A stretch of DNA of 64,000 nucleotides. It comes from Lethocerus indicus. Taxonomy: Eukaryota; Arthropoda; Insecta; Hemiptera; Belostomatidae. This document shows, in pieces, positions 26,016-38,600 of this stretch (position 1 is its first letter; each line of letters begins with the position of its first letter). The notes below the pieces were generated by a model. The model was not told the origin of the DNA, ran no database searches, and saw only the letters and a list, made by a program, of their open reading frames with translations. The position numbers and the translations under genes are program-made. The DNA lies in the NCBI GenBank assembly GCA_019843655.1, contig JACDQD010000105.1, positions 6,404,062 to 6,468,061 on the forward strand, given 5' to 3'.

Positions 26016-26345
26016 CATTCCTGAAGGCACAATACGGCCTTAAATTAACTGTAATACTCTTCCCGAAAAAACAGAGAGCCGAGTTTTATTATTGAAATCG
26101 TGGTGGAGGTCCGTAAATGTATCTATTATATATATATATATATTATTATATTGTTTTTTCTTTTCATCCGGAAGTAATTATTTCAAAAAAAAACAAGGCA
26201 CGATGCACATTATAATTGTAAATATCTTTAAGAAGATTTTTCTACAGGAAATTACAATCAGATATATATGTATATAAATTAACAAGAAAGTTTATCCTTT
26301 TATACAGAATGTTTATTACAATAAATGAGAAAAACATGCATATTT
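25938..26345 (+). other. Aminopeptidase 3' UTR with candidate poly(A) signal
   Basis: Sequence after the TAA includes a long T run at 25,986-26,009 and an AATAAA at 26,320-26,325, the clearest poly(A) signal downstream. The actual cleavage site cannot be told from sequence alone. Confidence 0.5.
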
Positions 26346-28551
26346 TTGTGTATGCGCAATTTATTACGATTAGAATGATTATTAATTTATTTTTTATCAT
26401 TTTATAACAGTGTACGATGTTTCATTGTCTGAAATGTATTATATACATTGTAGTTAATTTATTAGCGCTCACATTGCTGTACTTAACGGTTGGTTATTTA
26501 ATATTGCCGAAGCGAAATCATTTGTTTTCGTCATTTTTATTTCCCCATGTAATTCAGTCTTTTACATATTATTAACAGCATACTTCGAATGTAACACCCT
26601 TTGAAAATTACATTATTTCTAAGCGAATTGAAATTACTGAACTACCTCGATTATCATTACAGCTAATAGACTAGATAGAGAAAGGAAGAAGGAGTTTTAA
26701 AATCACGGCGAAAACATTTATACAATTAAGTCCTGTAATTCGGAAAATAAAAAGCTCCTTTGATGAAATTGTAATTTACAAAAAAATGTTACATAACTTC
26801 AAATGAATATTATTAGCCTAATAACAATAATAATCAACCAGGAATTACAGTTTTATTTAAAAATGAATACACTTGTAATTAAATGTACCGATGCTTGTTT
26901 TAATATCTTATTTCTAACTGTAATGGTGGACAATATGCGATTGTTTAAAAAAATAATACATTTCTTAGGTAATATACTGGTAAGTTTGAATTCGCTATAC
27001 TTTAATCACCGACGCACAAAAGTTAGCATTATCTTCGCATTGTAATAGACCCAATATACAGGAAATCGAATTTTATTTCTATATACATCATTATTTTTTT
27101 ATTTTCGGGGCATTGATGAAAGCCCAATCGGCTTTTTACAGCAGTTGGAGCACAAGCAACGAAAGTTCAATCCTCTCATATTGCTCTGTGTTTAGGCCAA
27201 CTTAAATTAGGACTAGACTATTTTTAGATCGAGCTTAATGCACTCGGCATTGTTGTCGCACCTTAATAATCGCTAATTTTACAAGCGTTGATTATTTGAA
27301 AAACAACAACGAACATTAAAGTTTTATTTTTCGTTTGTCCCTCGAGCACAACGGAACAGTTTGCATGTAAAAAAAAAATTAATACAGCGAATTCAAAATG
27401 CTTAAAATATACACTTATATTTTACAATAAAAAGGGACATGCTAAAAATATGCTAAAAAAATGGAATCTTGAATTTAGAAATATGTGCATTTAAACGAGC
27501 AATAAAAGAATACACAGAATTTGAGTCCAATCAATTCCAATAGATCGAACGAAATAATATTTGTAAATTTATATTTGAACATAGATCAACACCAGAATGA
27601 CTATAATTAAACTGCTATCGTAATAAAATAAATTACACTAATTCAGTACTTTTTCCACCTTTTAATTATCGGTAACAGTTTTAATCATTTCAGATTCAGC
27701 GTACATAAGCGATAAATATATATATATGTATCTTTAGTACCTTACTACACTAAATACATTAACAATACAATAGAGAGAAGAAACATACAGTAACATTAAT
27801 AGAAATTAAGTTGATTAAGTGATATATCACACACGACACTTTAGAGTGTTTAGAGAGACTTTATATATACATATATATTCACCTAACTAATGAAAAGGCC
27901 ACTGTACTAAAGCACAATTTACAATTGTATTTACTGTTAGGATGTATTATTTATTTTGTTCGTTCTATCAAAACCACAACAAATGGTTTTTTTTTTTTAT
28001 TACTATGTTGCTATTTTATTTGTAACAATATCGTACATAGGTCCCCTAGTCGTGAATACATTTTTTTTTCCCCTTCAATGCACTAACACGAAAATTGGTA
28101 ACAGAAGGATTTTGGCATGCCTAAATAATGCCGGATTTTTAGTACATTATAACATATTTGTACATTATACATATAGCGTTTTCTTTTCTTTTTTTTTTTT
28201 TATAGAGGGATACACACAACGGGTACATTCAGTTATAGGAATCGCTTCTATAAACGATGACGAGAACTAGAAAAAAGGTAACGCATATGTGTGTGTGTGT
28301 GTGTGGCGAAATTAAAATTTGAATTTCATAATCGCCGGTCAATTTCCGTAACGCGGAAGGTAACTCAGAAATTTTCGCTCGAGTCGGTACGCATTATACA
28401 GTAATGTCTTCGGTAACGACAGACCGGTCTCGTACATTTTACGGTCGTATTCCCGAGACGGTATAAAGATTTTTTACGACGGGAAATAAATAAATTTGGC
28501 GTACCGGACGGCACCATCGCTGGCCGCCGCCGCCCCTCCGTGACGGCGGCA
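26346..28551. other. Convergent intergenic region
   Basis: AT-rich DNA between the aminopeptidase (+) and BORCS5 (-). No exon is recognisable. TTTATT at 28,015-28,020 and 27,950-27,955 would be AATAAA signals for the minus-strand BORCS5 transcript. A GT microsatellite lies at 28,287-28,306. Confidence 0.5.
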
Positions 28552-31500
28552 TCAACCGGTCGTCCAAACGAAAGGTTCGAGCCTCTCTTCGGGCGGCAGC
28601 ATGTTGTTCAGCCGTTCCACAGTCTCCAGAGTTTTGTTCAACGCCAGATGGCACTTTCCAATCTGCGCCGTCAGCTCGTTCACTTTCGAAAGGCTTTCGG
28701 TGTGTCTGGCGAAAGTTTTATGGCGCTCGTTGACGCCGTTCAACAGCCGGTTCAATTCGCAATCAATCTACAAATAATTTTTATTACTATAAATACAAAT
28801 ATCAAAACGATACAACGGTATAAACAAATTGTGATTAGTGCATGTATTCCGGCCTATTGGCCTTACTAAATTTATATTCTCTTAAATATTACAATACGTT
28901 ATACACGAATTTTTTTTTACAATGTTGTTTTGCTAGTCGGGAAAAATACACAATAAAAACCCGAGGACAGGATTGTGTCTCTCACAATCAATCTGCGAAA
29001 ATATAAACAGTTGAGATAGGATACAGCGAAAATATGGTATACACGGGTACCGTACTGTTAACGATTTCGTTCTCACAACTGTAAAATACAATAAGCAACA
29101 TTGATGTTCAATTGACACTATTAACGAGTAGACAATAAAAAGGAGAAAACCACTTGCTTTCCCCCATTTTTTTTTAAATTTTAGGTATTTTTTTCAGGCC
29201 TCTGTAAGGAGATTGTAGGATTTGAACTGTAGGATTAGGCCGTATAATTCGGGAATGAAATTAGTTATATTTTTTGATGACGGAACCGGTAAGAGTTCCG
29301 AAATGTTGGAATCAGAGACAAGGTAAAAACCCTTCCAGTGGAGCCCCCGCTAGGGAGGTTTCAAAACACAGAAAAAATCCTGGACTGTCGATAATGAAAT
29401 GTTTCATTTTTTGTAGAGAAACATAATTTGAGTTAGACAAACCTCTTTGATCTTGGCCGTCAACTGGTTCTGTTCTTGAGCAGTGTGCGAAGCGCAATCG
29501 TGCAGATGCGTCTGACAGCGCAAACAAAGTTTGTACAACGAACTCGGTTCGAGACGTTCCATGACTTCGGGGTCGCGCGGAGCCGGCAAGTTCAATGAAC
29601 CGCGCATTATAGGCAGGAACATCGGAATGCCCTAGACAGTACACACAACGGAACGTAATTATTATAACAGCTTAATCCACGTTGTCTGTTCCTAATAAAC
29701 AGTACAAATAACATTGTCCCAGACAATATATATATATATATATAGTACAAATAACAGATAAGAAAGGTCAAATCAATCCCAATAATTATACGTACACAAA
29801 CAACGTACAAAAAAGATCTGTCGTTTTATTTCGATGAACATCAAATGCAATGTTTTTAGTAATTTATTTTTAAATAATTTTATTGTAACAGATTTTTTTT
29901 TCTAAACAGTTAAAAACTACAAACCCTCATTATTCGCGATGAAGTAGGCATAATATTTACAAAAATTATCGTATTTATCATTTCAAAAAATTATCACTCT
30001 ACCATATAATATTAAACTGTATTAAAAGATAAGATGAACGCGCATAAACAATAAAAAAAAATTGCGAGCATTATTTATTAATAATGGAAGTGAGCAATCG
30101 AAATTAAATTAAGTAACTATTATATGACTGGATAAGTACTTGTTTTTATCAAAATTATTGCCGTACTGTATTTAAAATGTAATATGTTAACGTTATACCA
30201 TTTAAATTTAAATTGAAATTAAACAACTGCGGACGAAAAAAACTGAAGCACGACAACTGTCTGAATATTTTCAACTCACGAAAAAATGAAAATAGAATAA
30301 AAACGGTACAAAAAAAATGCGTAAGGGTACGGACTGTGTTCTAATAGCACATATTATGAAGTCATTGCTAATTGGAAACTTGTTAGGACCGACAGGCGAC
30401 ATGAAAACACCGGTAGTTGTTGATGCGGGGCAGTATTGCGTTCAACATTCATTCGCACATCATGTTCGGTGAGTATCTAAAATACTGATTCATTATTGCT
30501 CAAATTAATACGGTAATATAACAATTAGGAAGGCTCTAAATTACATTTAACTTAGTTTAACTTCGGTGGTCTGTCACCTAAACTGCATCAATTAATATCG
30601 ACATTCTCTATTCAAGAAAACATTAGGATTCACGGCATTAGGAAATTAACGAGTACAAAAATATGTTCTGGTATTAATGTTATACTGAAAGGGATCACAG
30701 TATATCGGTGCATTACTGTGCTACTTTTAATATAGGTACATCCATATTATCCAACACAAAATATACTATCCAAATAATTAAATTTTGAACTGTTGCCTGA
30801 TAAATGTAAATATGTGAAATAAATGATACAAAATAACCACACTCTGGTAACCCATTTAAGAAGTTTAGTTAATGCCCTATTGTTGACTAGCTGGAATATA
30901 TACATATACATATTCATGCATACAACCTATGCCTGCATAACATTAGCCCAGTACTATTTATATAATTATTAACTTATTGCCTATAACATTTTAAATAATG
31001 TAAATACTAATAATGACTTAATATAATTTTGATTATTCGGCTACTGCATTGATAAAATTCACACTGTTTCTAAGTGTTCTACGCTCATTAATTTTCATAT
31101 TATTTCACAATACGGGAAATAAATTAAATAAATTATTATGGAGTAATATTTTTTTTAAATGATTAAGCTAAATACGATCTTTTGTAGATGTTATGTTTAT
31201 TTCATTGCGAATAATGAAGGTTCGTAGTTTTCTAGTAATGAAAAAAAATCTGTTATCTAATTAGGTAAAAATTACGTTTGACTTTCATCAATTTGAAATA
31301 ATATCCGCTTTTTGTCTGCTGATTTTGTACGTGCGCCTGTATATACATATATATTCATGCGTATAACGGTAGGTGAAATTTGTCGTCGCCAACCTGAAGT
31401 CTCAATATGTCCGGGTCTTTGTCCGGCGTCTCCTCTTTGACGGCAGACTTGACGACGACTATGTTGTGCCCCGAGCGTATGGCCGGCAGCTTGCGGAACG

Positions 31501-32894
31501 GGCCCTTCCTGTTAGGCGAGAGAGTACCACCACCACCACCCAGCGACTTGCCCCTCATCAGCTGATTGCCGCCTTTACCCGTTAACTTCGGCGAGTCTGC
31601 AAACAGGTAAAATACCCGTTACCATTTTTTTTTACTAATTTTTATGTGTAATCCGGCGATAACAGGCATTTTTGGGGGTAATTCATACCTGTTCTATAGC
31701 AAAAACTGTAAAATACACAATCAGCGACATTGATGTTAATGCTAGGTCGACGGACATTTTTTATGTTGTAAATTGACACATCCAATAGGGATAGGTATAC
31801 CGCGTAGTGAATGTCATGAAAAAAAGCAAACATGAAAGTCATAAAAAAATGCAAATTGTTTTCATAATTTTTTGTAAGCCTAGTGTTAAAGTAGCACTAG
31901 AAACAAGCAGAGTGGATCCCCGCTTACTTTCCCGTTTAATATTTATTTATTCTCGCAGTACGTTTAAATCCGCTTCCTTTTCGGCGTTTCGGGTAATAAT
32001 CATTCAAAAAATGGGTACTTGTCAATTAGACCCGCTCCCGAGGATAACCAACTATCCCAAACATGGCATTTAGTATTGAATGAATCGTATCTATATATCG
32101 ATATCGATTCACTTCCAAGTTAATAATATAATGATAATAATGTTTACGAATAAATGTTTGTCTTGTAAACTGTGTTATTTGTCAACTATCCTGAAACGTT
32201 CATTCGATATATCGCAGTCAAACGGGAAGGTTACAGTGTCGGTAAACAGGTTACTCACGGGACAGGGATCTAATTGACAAGTACCAGAAAATGTTATAAA
32301 ATTATTGATTTCTGCTCTGAGAGTCCCCCATCGGTATTTGTTTTTGCATGACTGTTGTAATCACCGATACAATAGTTTCCTATCGTTTTTTCTACTTAAA
32401 AACTACTCTGGCGGTTTCAAACCACCGACCTCAACACGGGATCGGTTAATGTACATACACAATAGCGAATAGCGATGCGTCGTTATATCAAATGTTATTT
32501 TACGTATAAGCGAAGTAGTAGAAAAAAGGGTTTTTGCATTCCGCAGGCTGTTCTGCATTTCAACCCTATAGGCCTTGGACGGGGGGGGTATTATAACCTG
32601 TCTCCGTAACCTCCCGGTGGTGTGGAAAGCAACCTTTCGGGGGTGAAAATGGGTAGGGGCTGTAATTGAGCGATAATATACGGAACCTCCGATGGGCCTG
32701 TTGACAGTGTAGGATATATAGGGTAGGTCCGAATCCGAACAGACGCTGAGGCCGGGCGAGCAGCTGCCCGGCCTCGAACTGTCGAGCGGGTCGTCGGGCC
32801 TCTTGGGCTCGGGGACGGACTTGCCCCTGCGCAGCTGGTACGGCCGGCCGCTCCTCGAGACCTGTTCCCTCTGGTTGCTCTGCTCGGATCCCAT
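28552..32894 (-). CDS. BORCS5: BORCS5 (myrlysin), BLOC-1-related complex subunit 5 (4 exons)
   Basis: Role: in vertebrates BORCS5 anchors the BORC complex to the lysosome surface, which recruits ARL8 and drives kinesin-dependent lysosome movement. Exons in transcript order: 32687-32894, 31394-31596, 29443-29631, 28552-28767 (minus strand); 816 nt, 271 residues, stop TGA at 28,552-28,554. The start gives MGSEQS, the same N-terminus as the myristoylated vertebrate protein, so Gly2 is the likely lipid site. Residues 3-120 are a low-complexity, basic, probably disordered stretch with a glycine run. The conserved core follows: DPDILRLQGIPMFLPIM, YKLCLRCQTHLHDCA, and a coiled coil ending RLNNMLPPEERLEPF. 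It is longer than the vertebrate protein (about 196 residues) because of the N-terminal region. The exon 1 donor is weak (GTTCCG) but is the one that keeps the phase. The intron after it stays open in frame for about 280 nt. Confidence 0.92.
29071..29180 (+). repeat. Dispersed repeat family 3, copy 1
   Basis: Shared blocks with 31,701 and 54,376: ACTGTAAAATACA, then AGC[A/G]ACAT[T/C]GATGTT, then CTTTCCCCCATTTTT. It lies in BORCS5 intron 3, directly left of the family 2 copy at 29,274, so both may be parts of one longer element. No coding sequence or terminal repeats were identified. Confidence 0.6.
29274..29390 (+). repeat. Dispersed repeat family 2, copy 2, with perfect hairpin
   Basis: Partner of 22,658. 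Here TGATGA is followed by CGGAAC, an 8-base loop, GTTCCG and AAATG: a perfect 6-bp stem between a TGATGA and a GAAA-like sequence. This resembles the core layout of a hammerhead ribozyme, though the exact junction pairs do not match the consensus. AAAACCCTTCCAGTGGAGC follows. Confidence 0.55.
31701..31740 (+). repeat. Dispersed repeat family 3, fragment
   Basis: A short match to the other copies: ACTGTAAAATACACAATCAG, then CGACATTGATGTT. It lies in BORCS5 intron 1. Only this block is recognisable. Confidence 0.5.
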
Positions 32895-35680
32895 TACTGT
32901 CGAAAAAGGCCCCCTCACAACTGTTGTACCCGAGTCGATCTCAGGCCGATAACCCGAGCGTTACCATTTCAAACGGGGCGCAGGTTACGCTGAAACGGAT
33001 CGCGAACCGCGAACGGATCTTCGCACCGGTGATTCGTTCGTGGGACGAAGGGGGTAAACTGCGCCCAAGCTGTACGCCGATAAATAAAGATAGTTATTAT
33101 TTTCACATTAATTAGAACTTATTTTTTAATACGTTATTCCTCGGCCGCCAATTGGTTGTCCTCGAAAATAAAATGTTTCCAACTTATATTAAACTCGTAT
33201 AAATTTCAATATACTCATATAAATTTTAATACACTTATATTAAACTTTTGACGCATACCGTAGAGATATGTATACCAATACACGAGACAATACTTTTAAA
33301 AAAAATAAAATTTTGTTGAAATGTAAACGGTTTTTGTAATTTCCCTGCTGAAATTCGAAATGCGCCATTTTTGAGGCGCCCCGTAAACCCAGTGTTAGCT
33401 CTTAATAATTCCGCGTTATCGGACGCGGTGAAAACTTTAAAATTAACGGACGAACTTAAAACAAGACATTTTTCATTTTGTTGTATTTTCCAGGATGGTT
33501 TTTTTTTATGCATTCGCCGTTCTTAAAATTTCCGTCGTGCCGACGTTATAGACCGGAATCGATCGGCGTCGATATGTAGAAAGAAATTGGAGTAAAAATA
33601 TATGTTAAATGAGGGTGAAACGTGTAGGAATCGTCCGGCGAGAGGCCGTGAAAAAAGACCCGTTCATCGGGTTCGTTCTTTGGCCGGTTGTCCACTGGGG
33701 CCATGATCCGGTCGTTGGCCGCGGCCACCGCCCGCTGATAAGATATAAAACCCGGTCGTTATTTATTCTAGGTCGGGCCGGAAATTTAAAAACAATTCGG
33801 ACTACTCGGAGAATTTCGGCGGGGGATTTAAATTCCCCCCAACCCCCTTTTATTCCCGGCCGGCTAGCGTTCCGCGGGGCGTATCTAAAACGTCCGAAAA
33901 CTGGATTCGCCTCGGCCGGTGAATAATTAGGGACGAATTGTCGGTTTGAGAGTCCGGCGGGGATGTTTTACGGGGCGGATAATGCCGTGGAATCAGCTGG
34001 CCGAAAGGAGGGTACTTGAAGGGCCGCCCCCTGCCCCGCCCCGCCCTCGCCCTACCGTCGCGACCCTAAAATGGGTCCGGGGTCAATTTTGTCCCAACAG
34101 TCGTCGGTGCGCTCTTATCCAGCCGAGTTGTTTCCAGTGATCGCCCCCTTTATCTCTTTTTTAAACCGTTGAATTTCGGTCCGTCGCGCCACAACCCATT
34201 CGGAATTTTCCCTTTTTGTCCGCCCTCTCCGTCAAAATACAACTGTCCCTATTCACCTGCTGGCCTACCGAGAGGAACAGAACACAGCTATTCTTACACT
34301 AGGAATGTTTAACGACTTAATTATTAAACTATTCTTTTTGGAAGCATCATGTTATGAGGTAATAATAGCGGCCCCTCCCCCACCCACATCGGAACCCGAC
34401 TAATTTTTTATTTCTGCGATTAATGGTGATTTAACCGTTGGACGGAATTAGGCCAACAATGAAGTCGAAAGTATGAACATTTTCAATTGAAAAACTACTA
34501 ATTTGCCCACTGACAAGTGGATAAGTTATAAGAAATGACAATTTCAATGCTTATAGTACCCGTTTTGAAAATGATTAAATCATCGGATCGCAGCCTCTCG
34601 GTCATTCACTGTCATTCTGCAGTGTATATATATTTTTTATTAATTTCTCCTATTTAATATTACATCGGAACAGTTGGCAATTGACGAAGGTATGTTCCAG
34701 TACGAGATTTCCTTATATTCAATTTGGACATTTCGTCAGAATTATTGTGCATGCAGTTATTTCTGAATTCAAGAAATTTGTACCCAGCAGTTGAATCTCT
34801 TAGGTTTTTTAATTTGTTCTACTTTGCCGTTTTCCTTGTGTATTATCTCCGGGTCTCAGTGATTGCATTCAACTTGGATGACTAATAACAAGTTTCCTTA
34901 TATTGAAAATGTTTGTCTCAGTTTTCTATATTTAATTTACGATTTAAGGAAGAATTAAATTATGATGAAATTATTAGTTTATTAAATTAGATAACGGCGC
35001 ATAATGGGGAAACCATAATTGAGTCCAAAATAAATACTAAGAAAAAAAATTAAATAGTTTCGATATTATTTTTTTGTAATGCTGTAATTATTTTCGTATC
35101 TTATTCCGCATTAATTTATTTTAAAAGTTACATTATAATATTATGTTAGCATTTAATTTAGAATGTTTGAAATTGTATTTTTCTCTGAATGGCTCTTTCC
35201 TTCTTGTTTTTTTTTTATCTGTTTAAATTAAGCGATGTTATGCCCATGAAAATGGCTTATCAATTCAAGGATGTGTGTAACTTGATTGTTGAAAATTAAT
35301 GAATCGGCATGAACTGACATCTCAGTGCACAGTCTGCGTGAGCTGATTCATAACTGGACCTGACGCTTATTTTTATTTTATTTTTTTTTTAAGAATCGGG
35401 AACGGTTTGAATTGTAAAGAACCCGATGGCAATAAGCCCTGCGGGCTAAAAATAGTTTTCATCTTTCTCTAAACTCTAATAGAGTTAGAATAAAATGTGT
35501 GGTAGGTGAGTAGTGTTGTGTGATCCTCATCTAGTGGACAATTTAGTCGTTTAGTTTATAGTTATGGATGCAATAATATACGTAGTACACTTTTTCCCGC
35601 CTTCAATGAAAAGTATAATGTTAACACGAGTTTAGTTGGTTTTTTGTCTGAATTTTCATGTTTTAAACAAGTAGGTTCAA
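32895..35680. promoter_or_regulatory. Head-to-head interval between BORCS5 and Aralar, with GC-rich block
   Basis: BORCS5 starts at 32,894 going left and Aralar at 35,681 going right. The 2.8-kb interval contains a GC- and CpG-rich block at about 33,540-34,260, including CCCCGCCCCGCCC (a GC-box-like run) near 34,033. The rest is AT-rich. The block holds open frames on the plus strand (33,609 and 33,946) that resemble no protein. A shared promoter or enhancer role is inference. Confidence 0.35.
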
Positions 35681-38600
35681 ATGGTGGTAGAGGAAAATTT
35701 GGAACAAGGTCCTGCTGAGGTAAGCTTCAGTGTTTTAATAACTGAATTATAGGTGTTTATTTAAAATCCTTCGAAGAATAGTAAGTTCCTTTATTTAAGG
35801 ACTGTATTTATCAACTCTCTTCAAATTGTTCTTTCTGGAATGTTTATCTTAAACAGCTTTTGAAATTGAATACAAATTAAGTATGGTAGGCCGTTTTCTT
35901 ATACTTTCAGTTTAGATCCAGTTTTTCCCTGTTATTTCTTTACCCTATGTAAATTTTGAATAATCACAAAAAAAATAATATAAATGTGTGATGTTTAAGC
36001 TGAATATAAATCTCGAAATATTTTTTTGATATTTTTGTTGCAATAATCCAATATATCTGTTGCACAATAGAATGATATTTCGCAAAATTTTAAGTTTTAT
36101 TTTAAGGTCACTACTACTTTTATTGAGGCTGCCTCGCATCTATTTTTGAGCTCATTAATGATTTCAAAATTGGCTGGTATTGTTGTTATAAAATAACAGG
36201 CTTACCTTGACTTAACTTTAGAAGCACATTATTCGGGAAAAACTAGTTTCATAAAATGATATTTCATTATTTTTATTTATATTTTCAAAGTAATGCATAC
36301 TTTAAAACATTCGCTCATTTTCACTGTTTTTTTCGTCAGTTTATAAGATTTATAGGAGCCAAATGAAAAATGTAGGGCTTTCGTAATAAATTTTTTTATC
36401 GATCACCGCATTGTAGCGGACTATTGCTGGATAAAATTATTGGTATGCAAAAAAGTTGCTTCCCTATCAGCGATAAACAGCAAGTAAACACAAGAGGCAG
36501 ACAGTTCCTTTTACAGTTCCTTGTGTTATCATATTAGGCCTTCTCAATTTAGTTGGAATGATTAGATAATGTGGCAGTATATTAAGGTCATTCGTACGTA
36601 TCTCAATAATTAAATATACTCTCTAAGATTTATCAGTTTTTTGCTTTTTCCCAATTTGAAACCTTCGTTGAGTTTCCCTAGAGGGATATCTTTGAAATTT
36701 CTCTGATACTTGTGTTTCTTTTTCGGAGTTAGAATAATGACTTCTCTCAAATTTGTTGGTGTTTTTTTTTTTCATATTTTTCGAATATTAAATACATGTT
36801 TTAATTTACAACTGAAGACATATACTGTAGAAGTGAAATGCTATTTCAGGGGCCTGGGGGATATCCGAAACGTGCGAGTACTGGAAAATTACAAGAAATA
36901 TTCTGTAAGGTAATGTAATATGTGTACACACAATTGAGTCAAAACTACAGTAAATTATAAAATTATTTTCTCAACATATTTTTTTTATTGTTACAGTATG
37001 CGAGTATTCAACAGGATGGTGAAAAATTTATGAATGCAAATGATTTCGTGCGTGGTTTTCTTGGTCTTTTTCCTCACAGCAATTACAATGAAGAATCTCT
37101 CAAGCTTATTGCTGGAATTGTTGACACAAGCAAAGATGGGTCAGTTTCAAATTTAAATAGTTTCGGTACTCGGTATTGGAATAGTATAGTGTAAGCAAAT
37201 GGGGGAAAAATCAACGAAATATCAGTTTTAAAAATCTATCCGTTGAGATCAATCGAATTCAATTAACTTTGAATTGATTGAAAAGTTATTGGTCTGCTTA
37301 TGGGAATATAATCTGGGGTCCAGTAGAGCTCAAAATGTTGAAATACCCGTGAGCATATTGTTATTTTTGTTTATGATACAACAAATATTTGTGGTTGCAT
37401 TGGCTGTGTAAGTCTTGAATCATTGAGGGTACACGCTATTGTTGCTAGAGACATGAAAAAATCCGTAACTTTCATTATTCAGGCTATATTAGTTTAAGGC
37501 GGTTAGGTTATATAAGGTTATGAGAGCTAAGCTCGGATGTAGCATTATCTACACTACTTTATCAAGTTCTAACTTGATCAAGTTTTAAATATCAGGAAAA
37601 ATATTATTTTTTCTAATTTGGTATAACTCATGTAGTAATAATAAGAACAGCCCTTAGCCGGACCTGGGACTTACTGGGTGTATACTGAAAGAATAATATA
37701 TTTTAACAGGGGGAAAATTTAGTATTTTTTTATAAATGTTATTACTGATATTTTTAAACTTTGGTTTTTATTTTCTAGGCTCATATCATTCTCTGAATTC
37801 CAAGCTTTCGAAGGTCTTCTCTGTGTGCCCGATGCTTTGTACAAAACAGCATTTCAGCTGTTTGATACGAGCGGGAAAGGGATGATATCATTCAGTAAGT
37901 TTTCTAAACTATATTATATGCAAAATTTTGTTTTCAATTTATACCAACGGTTTTACGATTGTTACTATAAAACTTTTCATTTTTTCAGAGGAATTCGAGG
38001 AGGTAATATCGAAAACCGAATTGTATAAACGATTACCGTTCGACATGGACAATACATTCATCAAACTCTATTTCGGTAAAGGGAAAGGAAGAGTTATTAG
38101 TTACTCAGAATTCAGCCAGTTTTTACACGTGGTAAATTTAATTCAATATTATCAACATTTTCCTCTATTAAATATTTTCTGTTATCACACACTTATTGAG
38201 TCCTTTGACTGTTTTAAAAAATAATGCTGTGTCGTACACAATTCCATCCAATTATCTTATTAAATTGATAAATTGATCCAATTAAATTCTACATTAATGT
38301 TTACAAAAAGGTTACACGGAGATAGGTTATAACTAGGTTTATAAAATGGTTTTTTGACTAATAAACTTTATTGTATAGACTTTTACTGTGGAACAATTTA
38401 AATGCCGTTAGATACATTGTGTACAGTTTACGTTATTTACATTGCGCAAGCATAAGCATTTTTTGAGGATTATGGCTGTTCGGTTGGTGCATTACTATTT
38501 AGCTACAGCATTGTGTACAGTTTAAAATATTATTCATATATCCATAAGAATATAATTACTGTATTTGGTTAGTCACATTAAGGTTTGGATGTTTTTTGAG

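Noticed and set aside
30401..30469. Exon-like stretch with ATG and good donor in BORCS5 intron 2 (MKTPVVVDAGQYC, then GTGAGT)
   Set aside because: No downstream plus-strand exon of matching phase was found, and it does not join to Aralar exon 2 in frame.
31807..32073. 88-residue plus-strand open frame in BORCS5 intron 1
   Set aside because: No similarity to any family, AT-rich codons, and it lies opposite a gene intron.
33609..34140. Two plus-strand open frames in the GC-rich block between BORCS5 and Aralar
   Set aside because: GC-rich DNA has few stops. The residues show no domain, and no splice signals link them to a gene.
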